64,000 nucleotides of DNA from Mucilaginibacter sp. cycad4 (GCF_034263275.1 NZ_CP139559.1:6944001-7008000); one strand, 5' to 3'. Counted from the stretch's first letter, positions 55,963 to 63,602 are shown. Notes: generated by a model not told the origin, from the letters alone. A program made the numbers and translations.

Positions 55963-57507
55963 ATGTATATGGTCAACAATTTACCTAAGCTTGCTAATAC
56001 CATCCTGTTAGTTGCAATAGGCTTTATAGCCTCTGCCCAACCCTACAAACCTGCAACCTTCACCGATCCCGAAAGGTTGAAAAAGATCCAGGCTACCTTT
56101 CCGGTCATTGATCAATTGTATAAGAAGTACGCTGAAGACAATCACTGGCCTGCGCTGGTTTATGGCATTGTGGTTGATGGTAAGCTGGTGCATACGGGGG
56201 GCTTGGGGTATACCGATATCGACGCTAAGATAAAAGCGGATTCCACCTCCGATTTCAGGATCGCTTCCATGACCAAAAGCCTCACCGCTATGGCTATCCT
56301 CAAACTCAGGGATGAAGGCAAACTTAAACTGGATGATCCGGCTTACCTGTACATCCCTGAAATGAAGGGATTGAAATATTTGACCAGGGATGCCATTCCG
56401 GTTACCATAAAGCATCTGCTTACCCATACGGCAGGATACCCCGAAGATAACCCCTGGGGAGACAGACAGCTTGCCGTAACTGACAACGAACTGCTGGCGC
56501 TATATAAAAAAGGCATATCCTTTTCCAATAATCCGGGGCAGGGCTATGAGTACAGTAATCTTGGTTTTGCTACACTGGGATATATCATCAAAAAAGTATC
56601 GGGTAAAACATATGAACAATACATTGCGGATAATATCCTGAAGCCTTTGGGTATGAGCCATACCTACTGGGAATATACTAAAGTGCCCGAAAACAAACTG
56701 GCCCATGGTTACCGCTGGCTTGACGGCCGGTGGATTGAGCAACCTTTGCTGCATGATGGCGCGTACGGAGCTATGGGCGGCCTCATCACAACCATTGAGG
56801 ACTTTAGCAAATACATGGCCATACATATGGATGCTTGGCCACCCCGCAACGATGCCGAAACCCTGCCGGTAAAGCGCAGCTCTATCCGCGAAATGCAATA
56901 TCCATGGGATGTGAATTATTTAACCGTGAATGCCAAAACCACTACCGGCAGGCCTTGTCCCAATGTAAGTGCCTATGCTTATGGGTTGCGCTGGGCTAAG
57001 GATTGTGATAACCGGGTATACATTGGCCACACCGGTGGCTTGCCTGGTTTTGGTAGCCAATGGAACATTTTGCCGGAGTATGGGATAGGAATAGTATCAT
57101 TCGCTAACCTTACCTATGCCCGCGCAGGTTACCCTAATACCCAGGCGCTGGATACCTTACTCGCGCTTTCGGGCATAAAACCAAGGCAGCTTCCGGCTTC
57201 TGCCATATTGGAGCAACGTAAAAACGACCTGCTTAAGGTTATAGCTGACTGGAGCAAAGCTAAGGAAAGCGGCATTTTTGCTGATAATTTTTTCATGGAT
57301 TATTTCCCGGATAAACTGAAAGCTACCGCCGCCGAAACCTTCGCCAAAAAAGGTAAAATAATAAGCACGGGCAATGTAGTTGCCGAAAACCAGTTACGCG
57401 GATATTTTATTATCAAATGCGAAAATGGCAACATCAGGGTGAGTTTTACCCTTACACCTGAAAACCCGCCGTTGGTGCAGGAGTTTCATTTTGATGTAGC
57501 ACAATAA
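55963..57507 (+). CDS. Beta-lactamase-fold serine hydrolase
   Basis: A 514-residue secreted enzyme of the class C beta-lactamase / esterase / D-aminopeptidase superfamily. After a signal peptide (ending near SAQPYKP) the catalytic S-x-x-K is Ser102-Met-Thr-Lys105 in RIASMTKSLTAM, the Y-x-N is Tyr197-Ser-Asn199 in YEYSNLGFATLGYI, and the third motif is HTGGLPGFGSQW. A C-terminal domain of about 120 residues follows (ADWSKAKESGIFADNF to FHFDVAQ). Superfamily is firm; substrate (peptidoglycan peptide, ester or lactam) is not known. Confidence 0.88.
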   Translation: MYMVNNLPKLANTILLVAIGFIASAQPYKPATFTDPERLKKIQATFPVIDQLYKKYAEDNHWPALVYGIVVDGKLVHTGGLGYTDIDAKIKADSTSDFRIASMTKSLTAMAILKLRDEGKLKLDDPAYLYIPEMKGLKYLTRDAIPVTIKHLLTHTAGYPEDNPWGDRQLAVTDNELLALYKKGISFSNNPGQGYEYSNLGFATLGYIIKKVSGKTYEQYIADNILKPLGMSHTYWEYTKVPENKLAHGYRWLDGRWIEQPLLHDGAYGAMGGLITTIEDFSKYMAIHMDAWPPRNDAETLPVKRSSIREMQYPWDVNYLTVNAKTTTGRPCPNVSAYAYGLRWAKDCDNRVYIGHTGGLPGFGSQWNILPEYGIGIVSFANLTYARAGYPNTQALDTLLALSGIKPRQLPASAILEQRKNDLLKVIADWSKAKESGIFADNFFMDYFPDKLKATAAETFAKKGKIISTGNVVAENQLRGYFIIKCENGNIRVSFTLTPENPPLVQEFHFDVAQ

Positions 57508-57538
57508 GATTATCCTTCGAAATGTGAGTGAATTAAAA

Positions 57539-58855
57539 TCAGGTTTTCTGTTTTTTCTTTTTAGCTGCCGGGAAAAGTACATTGTTCAATATCAGCCTGT
57601 AGCCGGGTGAATTGGGATGGAGCTTTAAATCCGTCGGTGGGTCATTTACAGCATGCTGGTAATCTTCAGGATCATGGCCGCCGTAAAATGTCCATTGACC
57701 TTTGCCATATTCACCGTGAATATAGCGGGCTTCGTTGCCGGTTTTCATTTCGCCCATGATGGTAACGCCGGGTTTGAGCATGCTTTTGTTATAGGCCGTA
57801 GTTAAGCCCATAAATCCTTTAATCACCTTATCATGATCCTGCGTAAGCATACTGGGCACTACATCCCATTTGGCCGAGAAATCAAACAGCGTAAAGAAAT
57901 CACGGGTACGGTCAACCTGGCGGGTTGTGGTAACATCGATATTGCTGAAAGAGTGCGAAATGGGGTTCATGTCCAGTGTAAAATTCTGGAAAGCGAAAGT
58001 CTGGCTAAAGTCGAGTTTGGATTGCGCGTCCTGGTCGGCGGCATCACCGTCGAACATGCGCTCGCAGATATCGGTATTTGCAGCGGATAGGGCGATATCA
58101 AAGGTATCGGTACCTGAGCACATGGCAAACAGGAAGCCACCGCCGGCACAAAAATCGCGGATGTTTTGGGCTACGGCCAGTTTCATTTTTGATACCTTGC
58201 TGAAGCCCAGCTTATGGGTCATAGCCTCCTGGATCTTGATATCATCAGTATACCATTGCGCATAACGGAAGGCTCCGTAAAACTTACTGTACTGCCCCGT
58301 AAAATCCTCATGGTGCAGGTGCAGCCAATCATACTTAGGCAGTTCGCCGTGGATCACCTCTTCGTCGTAAACTACGTCGTACGGAATTTCGGCGTATTTC
58401 AAAACCAGCGTAACGGCATCATCCCAGGGCAGTTTGTTTTTTGGCGAATAAACCGCCATCCGTGGGGCTTTCTCCAGTTTAACCAGGTCCATATTTACTG
58501 ATGGATCGCTTACTTCGGTAATAATTTCGTTTGCTTTGGCGTCGGCAATAACTTCGTAGCTCACCCCGCGGATCTTGCATTCTTCCTCAACTTTTTGCCC
58601 GTACTTCATCATGAAGCTGCCACCACGATAGTTAAGCAGCCAATCAACTTCTTCGCCGTTTTTGAGCACCCAAAAAGCTATTCCGTATGATTTGAGATGG
58701 TCTTTCTGCTCATCATCCATAGGGATTAATATAGAAGCGGCCCTTGAGGTAAAAGGTAAAAGGTAAAAGGCGAAGGGTAAAAGGAACTTTAGCTTTATAA
58801 GTAAAAGACGAAAGGTAAGAGGTGAAAAGTGTTTGTTGCCTGATTGGTTATTCAC
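57539..58855 (-). CDS. Exported GATase-like protein, often annotated 'asparagine synthetase B'
   Basis: A 438-residue protein. The region from ILIPMDDEQKDHLKSYGIAF onward matches from memory a Bacteroidota family annotated as asparagine synthetase B, although no glutamine amidotransferase N-Cys or AsnB ATP motif is present. CAGGGFLFAMCSGTDTFDIA resembles the nucleophile elbow of class I amidotransferase/ThuA-like folds, and YIHGEYGKGQWTFYGGHDPE near the C-terminus is strongly conserved. The N-terminal 40 residues (KLKFLLPFAFYLLPFTSRAA S) act as a signal peptide but are encoded by the GGTAAAAGG repeat at 58746-58830. An alternative start at 58720 (MDDEQ) would lack export. Confidence 0.75.
   Translation of the reverse strand: MNNQSGNKHFSPLTFRLLLIKLKFLLPFAFYLLPFTSRAASILIPMDDEQKDHLKSYGIAFWVLKNGEEVDWLLNYRGGSFMMKYGQKVEEECKIRGVSYEVIADAKANEIITEVSDPSVNMDLVKLEKAPRMAVYSPKNKLPWDDAVTLVLKYAEIPYDVVYDEEVIHGELPKYDWLHLHHEDFTGQYSKFYGAFRYAQWYTDDIKIQEAMTHKLGFSKVSKMKLAVAQNIRDFCAGGGFLFAMCSGTDTFDIALSAANTDICERMFDGDAADQDAQSKLDFSQTFAFQNFTLDMNPISHSFSNIDVTTTRQVDRTRDFFTLFDFSAKWDVVPSMLTQDHDKVIKGFMGLTTAYNKSMLKPGVTIMGEMKTGNEARYIHGEYGKGQWTFYGGHDPEDYQHAVNDPPTDLKLHPNSPGYRLILNNVLFPAAKKKKQKT
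58746..58830. repeat. GGTAAAAGG low-complexity repeat overlapping a gene start
   Basis: GAGGTAAAAGGTAAAAGGTAA, then AAGGCGAAGGGTAAAAGG, and after a short gap GTAAAAGACGAAAGGTAAGA. On the minus strand it is translated as the hydrophobic part of the signal peptide of the 57539-58855 protein. Confidence 0.9.
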
Positions 58856-58999
58856 GATCCTTGATGATTTGTTTACTGCCGGGTTATCAAATGTAACGAA
58901 TAAACGGCTAATGTATTTTAACCAATTTTAACACATCGGGGCTTCTGGTATCGGGCGGGTTGTTTTAGTTTTATGGTGCTGTTAAAATCCTTGCCTTAA

Positions 59000-59503
59000 A
59001 TGAGCTTATCTGTTATTATTAAAAATATCTTCCTTGCCGTTGTTGTGTTAATATCCTGTTTGCCTGTGCATGCTCAAAGTAGCAATGCAGGAATGCGGCT
59101 TAACCGCGATGTGCTAATAAAAAAGCTCACAGAAGCTGATAAAGACCTTGTTTTTAAACAAGACACAGATATCAGCCTGCTGCCCAATTTTGTTGCTGTT
59201 GATGCCAACGGAAGCCAGGCCCAGCTAATTGGCAAGCCTGATGAACTTATGATAGTAAAGTGGACTTATGTTTTCAAACCTGATGAAAAGGTAAACCTGA
59301 TAGAACTGTAAAAACTGGCCTGGTTTGCCAATACGCTGAGCGACCCGGAGGGGCTCGATTGGTTTTTTGCCCAATTAGCCGAACTTGGCAAAGATTATAA
59401 AAAGCCAATTTCGGAGATCAAAATGTTTGATTCAAAAAGGAAAGGCGAGATCAGTTACTCGCCTAAAGAGAAAACGCTTACCATGACATTTACACCGTGG
59501 TAG
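59000..59503 (+). pseudogene. Secreted-protein gene broken by one in-frame stop
   Basis: ATG at 59000 opens a protein with signal peptide (IIKNIFLAVVVLISCLPVHA) and continues to TAA at 59309-59311 after 103 codons. The same frame then stays open, without any shift, for 63 further codons reading KLAWFANTLSDPEGLDWFFA and KPISEIKMFDSKRKGEISYS to TAG at 59501-59503. The codon quality on both sides of the TAA is alike, so a single base change has interrupted a 166-residue gene. Family unknown. A sequencing error, readthrough or a real pseudogene are all possible. Confidence 0.75.
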
Positions 59504-59518
59504 TCAATGTTGTTGCAC

Positions 59519-59565
59519 CTCTTTTCGCCTTTTACCTTTCAGTTTTTACCTTTTTCTTTAATCCT
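59519..59565. repeat. GGTAAAAGG low-complexity repeat before the cyclophilin gene
   Basis: CTTTTCGCCTTTTACCTTTC and GTTTTTACCTTTTTCTTTAA; on the other strand AAGGTAAAAGGCGAAAAG. It encodes a hydrophobic stretch in frame with the cyclophilin, but the promoter box at 59575 lies after it. Confidence 0.85.
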
Positions 59566-59574
59566 CAATTTTAT

Positions 59575-59582
59575 TACCTTTG
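59575..59582 (+). promoter_or_regulatory. -7 promoter element of the cyclophilin gene
   Basis: TACCTTTG followed by C matches TAnnTTTG. It lies 26 bases before the ATG at 59609 and downstream of the repeat-encoded frame extension, which fixes the start at 59609. Confidence 0.6.
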
Positions 59583-59608
59583 CCAACTGTTTTCTAAAAA
59601 ACAAAAAC

Positions 59609-60046
59609 ATGAGCAAAGCAATAATCAAAACCGAAAAAGGCGACATGACCGTAGAATTTTACGATCAGGATGCCCCTAATACCGTTGCTAACTTTAAAAA
59701 ATTAGCAAAATCAAACTTTTATGATAACGTGATCTTTCACCGTGTTATCCCTAATTTTGTGATTCAGGGCGGCGACCCAACCGGTACCGGTGCAGGTGGC
59801 CCAGGCTACAAAATTGATTGCGAGCTTACCGGCAACAATCAATACCATGACCGTGGTGTGCTTTCAATGGCTCATGCAGGCCGCAACACAGGCGGTTCGC
59901 AGTTTTTCATTTGTCACAGCCGCGACAACACTGCTCATCTTGACCGTAACCACACCGTTTTTGGTAAAGTGATTGAAAATGTTGAGGTAGTTGACGCTAT
60001 TCGCCAGGGAGACAAGATTTTAACTATCGAAGTTATAGAGGATTAA
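59609..60046 (+). CDS. Cyclophilin-type peptidyl-prolyl cis-trans isomerase
   Basis: A 145-residue cyclophilin beginning MSKAIIKTEKGDMTVEFYDQ. The active-site residues appear as FHRVIPNFVIQGGDPTGTG (catalytic Arg, Phe, Gln) and GGSQFFICHS with HLDRNHTVFGKV (Phe, His). This is the short cytoplasmic form. The frame continues 34 codons upstream (ATG 59507) and looks like a signal peptide, but that part is repeat-derived and precedes the -7 box, so it is excluded. Confidence 0.92.
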   Translation: MSKAIIKTEKGDMTVEFYDQDAPNTVANFKKLAKSNFYDNVIFHRVIPNFVIQGGDPTGTGAGGPGYKIDCELTGNNQYHDRGVLSMAHAGRNTGGSQFFICHSRDNTAHLDRNHTVFGKVIENVEVVDAIRQGDKILTIEVIED

Positions 60047-60126
60047 GTGAATAGTTGATAGGGCGGATGATTTGCCTGTTATTATGGTAAGTCATCCGCT
60101 TCATCAATCCGACCAACAAAAAATAT

Positions 60127-60633
60127 ATGAATTTACAGGGAATTGTATCAGTATCAGGAAAACCGGGTTTATGGAAAGCTTTGGCACAAAACAAAACCGG
60201 CTACGTGCTGGAAAGTTTAGATGCACAGAAAACAAAGCTGATAGCCAACCTTTCTACAGCCAAATTAGCTGCTTTAAGTGAGATCACCATTTTTGGTGTT
60301 GAGGATGATATCAGGTTAACTGATGTGCTTGAGCGTATGAAATCGGCATCAAACATACCTGATGTTAAAGCCGACGGCAAAGCATTACGCACCTTCTTTT
60401 ACGAAGTAGCACCAGATCATGATGAAGAAAAGGTTTACTCATCGGATATTAAAAAGGTAATAGCCTGGTTCCAGATATTAAAGCCGCTTCCGATTTTTGA
60501 AGAGGCCGATCCAACCCAGGCACCTGCCCCGGTTGCAGAAGAGCCGGTTGCCGAAGCAGTAAGTGCTGAACCGGAAGCCGAACCTGCTGCCCCAAAAGCA
60601 AAAGCTAAAAAAGCCACAAAAAAAGCCGAATAA
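60127..60633 (+). CDS. DUF5606 protein
   Basis: A 168-residue protein. MNLQGIVSVSGKPGLWKALA QNKTGYVLESLDAQK and TIFGVEDDIRLTDVLERMKS are the DUF5606 pattern, a family confined to Bacteroidota. After about residue 125 it ends in an Ala/Pro/Glu-rich segment and a Lys-rich tail (KAKAKKATKKAE). Function unknown; the two-part N-terminal fold is small and cytoplasmic. It follows the cyclophilin by 80 bases on the same strand. Confidence 0.85.
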   Translation: MNLQGIVSVSGKPGLWKALAQNKTGYVLESLDAQKTKLIANLSTAKLAALSEITIFGVEDDIRLTDVLERMKSASNIPDVKADGKALRTFFYEVAPDHDEEKVYSSDIKKVIAWFQILKPLPIFEEADPTQAPAPVAEEPVAEAVSAEPEAEPAAPKAKAKKATKKAE

Positions 60634-60645
60634 TCGGCTTTTTTT
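60620..60645 (+). terminator. Terminator overlapping the end of the DUF5606 gene
   Basis: AAAAGCCGA at 60621-60629 pairs with TCGGCTTTT at 60634-60642, followed by more T. The left arm codes for the last residues and the stop codon sits in the loop. Confidence 0.8.
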
Positions 60646-60650
60646 GTGAA

Positions 60651-60701
60651 ATAACGCCGCTTTTTTGCAACTAAAAATTAGTTGCAAAAAAGCGGCGTTA
60701 T
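60651..60701. repeat. Perfect 51-bp palindrome
   Basis: The first 24 bases (ATAACGCCGCTTTTTTGCAA CTAA) pair with the last 24 with no mismatch, around a 3-base centre. It lies just after a terminator and before the HicAB genes. Without a T tract beyond the stem it is not an ordinary terminator. Confidence 0.9.
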
Positions 60702-60799
60702 TATTAACTTTATATTTTACTTCAACTGTTGAAGGAATTACCTATAGATATGTAGAAAGGGGATTATTATGATAAATAAAAAAGCATTATCAAAAGACA

Positions 60800-61063
60800 A
60801 TGTCAAGACACGAAAAACTAATCATTCGTCTATTATCTGTCCCTAAAGATTTTACATGGGATGAATTGGTCAAAGTATTAAATTCTTTTGGGTACGAAGA
60901 GTTAAAGGGTGGGAAAACCGGAGGATCAAGAAGAAGATTTGTTGACGAAAACAAGAATATTATAACGCTTCATAAACCTCACCCCGCCAACATCGTAAAG
61001 GGCTACGCAATAAAGGAAATTATTGAACATTTAAAGGTGAAAGGGCATTTAAAAGATGAATGA
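60800..61063 (+). CDS. hicA: HicA-like toxin
   Basis: An 87-residue dsRBD-fold mRNA interferase. FTWDELVKVLNSFGYEELKG GKTGGSRRRFVDE and IITLHKPHPANIVKGYAIKEI IEHL follow the HicA pattern. The catalytic His usually found near GSHH is replaced here by the GGSRRRF stretch; the later HKPHP His residues remain. This Arg-rich form is frequent in Bacteroidota HicA (from memory). The HicB gene overlaps its end by eight bases. Confidence 0.85.
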   Translation: MSRHEKLIIRLLSVPKDFTWDELVKVLNSFGYEELKGGKTGGSRRRFVDENKNIITLHKPHPANIVKGYAIKEIIEHLKVKGHLKDE

Positions 61064-61448
61064 TATCATACAGTATAAAAGCTACTACGCATCGGTACAT
61101 TTTAGTGCCGATGACGAGGTGTTTCATGGTAAAATTTTAGGTATCAATGATTTGGTTAACTTTGAAGGCACATCTGTAAAAGAACTTAAAGCTGCATTTG
61201 AAGAGGCTGTTGAAGACTATATCGATACCTGTAGCACTATTGGTAAATCACCAGACAAAACATATAAAGGTACATTTAATGTCCGTGTTCCTTCAGTATT
61301 GCATAAAGAGGCATCAATATTTGCAGCTATTAATAATATCACCTTAAATGAATTTGTTAAAATGGCTATGCATTTTGCGTTGCAACGCAAGGAACAGGTA
61401 ATCAAAAGATCTGCTGAAGGAGATAAAGAGATAATTGAGATGGTCTAA
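61056..61448 (+). CDS. hicB: HicB-like antitoxin
   Basis: A 130-residue antitoxin with the degenerate RNase-H-like HicB domain (YYASVHFSADDEVFHGKILG INDLVNFEG, then ELKAAFEEAVEDYIDTC) and a C-terminal ribbon-helix-helix DNA-binding part (GTFNVRVPSVLHKEASIFAA INNITLNEFVKMAM). It neutralises HicA and probably represses the operon. It is translationally coupled with hicA and followed by a terminator. Confidence 0.88.
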   Translation: MNDIIQYKSYYASVHFSADDEVFHGKILGINDLVNFEGTSVKELKAAFEEAVEDYIDTCSTIGKSPDKTYKGTFNVRVPSVLHKEASIFAAINNITLNEFVKMAMHFALQRKEQVIKRSAEGDKEIIEMV

Positions 61449-61451
61449 AAC

Positions 61452-61480
61452 AAAAAAGCCGGGTAATCGGCTTTTTTGTT
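61452..61480 (+). terminator. Terminator of hicAB
   Basis: AAAAAAGCCG at 61452-61461 pairs with CGGCTTTTTT at 61468-61477. Its stem is almost the same as the one at 60620-60645 before the toxin genes, so similar hairpins flank the module. It can also act for the convergent gene at 61498. Confidence 0.85.
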
Positions 61481-61497
61481 TTAGATAACTTCTTCTC

Positions 61498-62217
61498 CTA
61501 TTCAGTGTCAGTATAAGCATCGCCCCCAATAAATATCATGGTATTGGTTGGGTGTGCAGGTGAGCCCGAAGCACCAAGTGCGAATGATTTTTTGATCACT
61601 TTACTACCGTAATTCAATTCGATGGTGTTGCCGTATATTTTATAGGTGCCGCCTTTTCCCCCGGTCTTTTTCCAGGCACTGGCAGCAGGTGTCATGATGC
61701 CTCCGTTTGATCCTTGGGTAAAATGGGTATCATCAATAAAATTGATCTTTTTGATGACCAGGGCATTTGTGCCGTTGCCATAATCGCCACCGCTCACTTT
61801 TTCATATCCTTTTTTCAGCTTGATATTGCCTGTATATGGATAGGCCGGAAACCAATTGCCGGCGCCTAATTTATAGTCATACGTTTTTCCTTCGTTATTA
61901 GTGAGATAAAAAGTTGCGCCCGTTTTTTTCCAGGTTCCCCAGGCTTTGGGGCGGCTGCTTTTGGCGGCTGAAACATCCAGCGTTTCAATTGGCTCATCGC
62001 CAACATCAAAGTACTCACCGTTTTTGAATAATACTACGGGTTCAAAGGCAATGGCAGCAGGATAACCACTTACAGCTCTGAAATACCATCCTTCAACGGC
62101 CGGGGCCGCAATAATTGATTTGTGATGCGCGCCTCCGTTTTTTGCATCGGCGGTAGTACTTAAATGGAATGTGAAGCCCCAAATAGCAAGGCAAATGGCC
62201 AGGTGTTTAACTTTCAT
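61498..62217 (-). CDS. Secreted protein of unknown function
   Basis: A 239-residue protein with a signal peptide (MKVKHLAICLAIWGFTFHLS TTADAK). The mature part is Gly-, Lys- and Tyr-rich and beta-like: GWYFRAVSGYPAAIAFEPVV, KAWGTWKKTGATFYLTNNEG KTYDY and AWKKTGGKGGTYKIYGNTIE. Two similar WKKTG(A/G)-x-x-x-Y-x-x-x-x-x-G units suggest an internal duplication. No family is recognised. It lies at the end of a minus-strand run of small genes. Confidence 0.65.
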   Translation of the reverse strand: MKVKHLAICLAIWGFTFHLSTTADAKNGGAHHKSIIAAPAVEGWYFRAVSGYPAAIAFEPVVLFKNGEYFDVGDEPIETLDVSAAKSSRPKAWGTWKKTGATFYLTNNEGKTYDYKLGAGNWFPAYPYTGNIKLKKGYEKVSGGDYGNGTNALVIKKINFIDDTHFTQGSNGGIMTPAASAWKKTGGKGGTYKIYGNTIELNYGSKVIKKSFALGASGSPAHPTNTMIFIGGDAYTDTE

Positions 62218-62304
62218 ATCATTTAGTGTTTTGGTTAACTGTATTAATTAACTAAAACATAAATGATTGGTTTGGAAAATTTGGTTAAGAATGTGTTAAG
62301 CATC

Positions 62305-62877
62305 TTAATCAAGCGCGCCAGTAAGCTTTTTGCCGGTTGAGTCTATACTAATGGTATACCCCCAACCTTCTCCGGATAAAGGCATGCTTATATTATAATC
62401 TATGGATAGTTGTTTTCCCGATATACTCAGATCGGGAGAGTAATAGAGCACACCATATTTTTTTAGCTCGCCGGTGATAGTCCTGCTAAAATCACTTTTA
62501 CTTATAACACCTTTATAAATTATTCTGGAATTGATCTTAAATTCTACTTCCGATATAAAGTCGTGAGTTTGAAATTTCGAGATTCCATAAATATCCAGAT
62601 ATTCCTGTGGTATGCTTATTTTATTATCATAACTACAGTAATGCCTGAATTTTACCGATATAGTATCACCATTATCTGCTATTTCTGTGCTATCCACTTT
62701 AATGGTATCCCTATAACTTCTTAATACCTCGCCTTTAATACTATCAAGCTTGGCCCTATTCATACTTTTTAGCCGTTGTAAAGCAATAGGTTTAGGATTG
62801 GAGCAGCTTAAAATAAAGTTACACCCACCCGGTATCAAAAAAATGTTTATGAAATAAACTAAGTATTTTGTTTTCAT
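62305..62877 (-). CDS. Lipoprotein-like protein of unknown function
   Basis: A 190-residue protein starting MKTKYLVYFINIFLIPGGCN FILSCSNPKP, a membrane-targeting segment with a possible lipobox Cys in ILSC or PGGC. The ORF can be read from TTG at 62889, but ATG 62877 gives a normal signal. The rest is AT-rich and beta-like (TISVKFRHYCSYDNKISIPQ, LSISGKQLSIDYNISMPLSG). No family seen. It follows the previous gene of the run by eight bases and is probably co-transcribed with it. Confidence 0.6.
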   Translation of the reverse strand: MKTKYLVYFINIFLIPGGCNFILSCSNPKPIALQRLKSMNRAKLDSIKGEVLRSYRDTIKVDSTEIADNGDTISVKFRHYCSYDNKISIPQEYLDIYGISKFQTHDFISEVEFKINSRIIYKGVISKSDFSRTITGELKKYGVLYYSPDLSISGKQLSIDYNISMPLSGEGWGYTISIDSTGKKLTGALD

Positions 62878-62885
62878 GATGAAAT

Positions 62886-63167
62886 TCAAATACCTGGCTT
62901 TAGATCTAAATAATTAGGATTGGGAATAAAATCGCCTTCAATTATTCCTTTTGAATCCACCTTCCACGCACCTTTAATAGCTTGCGACGGCACGTTTGCA
63001 TCATGCTCAAAGGTGGCGTCTATTTCATACACCCAACCGTTAGGATGATTCAACGCTTCTTTTATTGCGCCGGGCGCTGGCCTTCTTTTTAAAAGTGGCG
63101 TTTCCTCCGGAGCAATAATGTCGGTAAGGACTTGTTTCGCGGTAAATAGTTTTTTGAAATTACACAT
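62886..63167 (-). CDS. Small conserved-looking protein of unknown function
   Basis: About 93 residues from ATG 63167 (MCNFKKLFTAKQVLTDIIAP), with other in-frame ATGs up to 63185. TPLLKRRPAPGAIKEALNHP NGWVYEIDATF and AIKGAWKVDSKGIIEGDFIP NPNYL look strongly structured and resemble small Bacteroidota proteins I have seen next to secreted or toxin-related genes, but no function is known. It overlaps the Dabb stop by eight bases and the next gene starts eight bases after its stop, so it sits inside an operon. Confidence 0.55.
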   Translation of the reverse strand: MCNFKKLFTAKQVLTDIIAPEETPLLKRRPAPGAIKEALNHPNGWVYEIDATFEHDANVPSQAIKGAWKVDSKGIIEGDFIPNPNYLDLKPGI

Positions 63168-63567
63168 CCATCGCATCATAAACAATAACCTTTTCCCAAA
63201 GGTGGCTGCAGTTTTTGATAAACTCCAGGTGGATAGGGTGGGTTTGATACGTGGCTTGCCCGGCCAGGTCGCTGAAAAACATCAGTTCAGACACTGCCCA
63301 TGAATTATCAACTACATCGCGTTTTTCTGTACTGGCCACAATGCCTACGCGCAGTTTACGAACGGTTTCAATTTTGGCAAGGGTTTTAACGCCTGCTGCT
63401 AATTTATCCCGGTCTTCTACCGAGCTGGGGTTTTTAAGCCAGAAAAATACATGGTGGACTATCGGCCATTCTTCTTTTTGTTCTTTCAGGGATATTGCCG
63501 AGGCAGTAACTGTACCTGCGGCCAGTGCCGCTGTAGTGGTTATGAATTTTCTTCGGGTTGATTTCAT
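63160..63567 (-). CDS. Tat-exported Dabb (stress-responsive A/B barrel) protein
   Basis: A 135-residue protein. The N-terminus MKSTRRKFITTTAALAAGTV TASA carries a twin-arginine motif (TRRKFIT), so it is exported folded. The mature domain is a dimeric alpha/beta barrel of the Dabb family: PIVHHVFFWLKNPSSVEDRD, ELMFFSDLAGQATYQTHPIH and the final helix EFIKNCSHLWEKVIVYDAM. Dabb proteins bind small molecules, and some are oxygenases. A partner is not obvious. Confidence 0.85.
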   Translation of the reverse strand: MKSTRRKFITTTAALAAGTVTASAISLKEQKEEWPIVHHVFFWLKNPSSVEDRDKLAAGVKTLAKIETVRKLRVGIVASTEKRDVVDNSWAVSELMFFSDLAGQATYQTHPIHLEFIKNCSHLWEKVIVYDAMDV

Positions 63568-63602
63568 GACAGGTTAAATAATCGCTTTCAAGGTAGCAAG
63601 AA

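Noticed and set aside
57539..58720. Calling the 'asparagine synthetase B'-like protein a true AsnB
   Set aside because: No N-terminal catalytic Cys, no glutaminase domain and no ATP-pyrophosphatase SGGxDS motif are present, and the protein appears exported.
60651..60701. Palindrome considered as a transcription terminator
   Set aside because: A proper terminator with a T tract lies just upstream (60620-60645), and this stem is followed by no T run.
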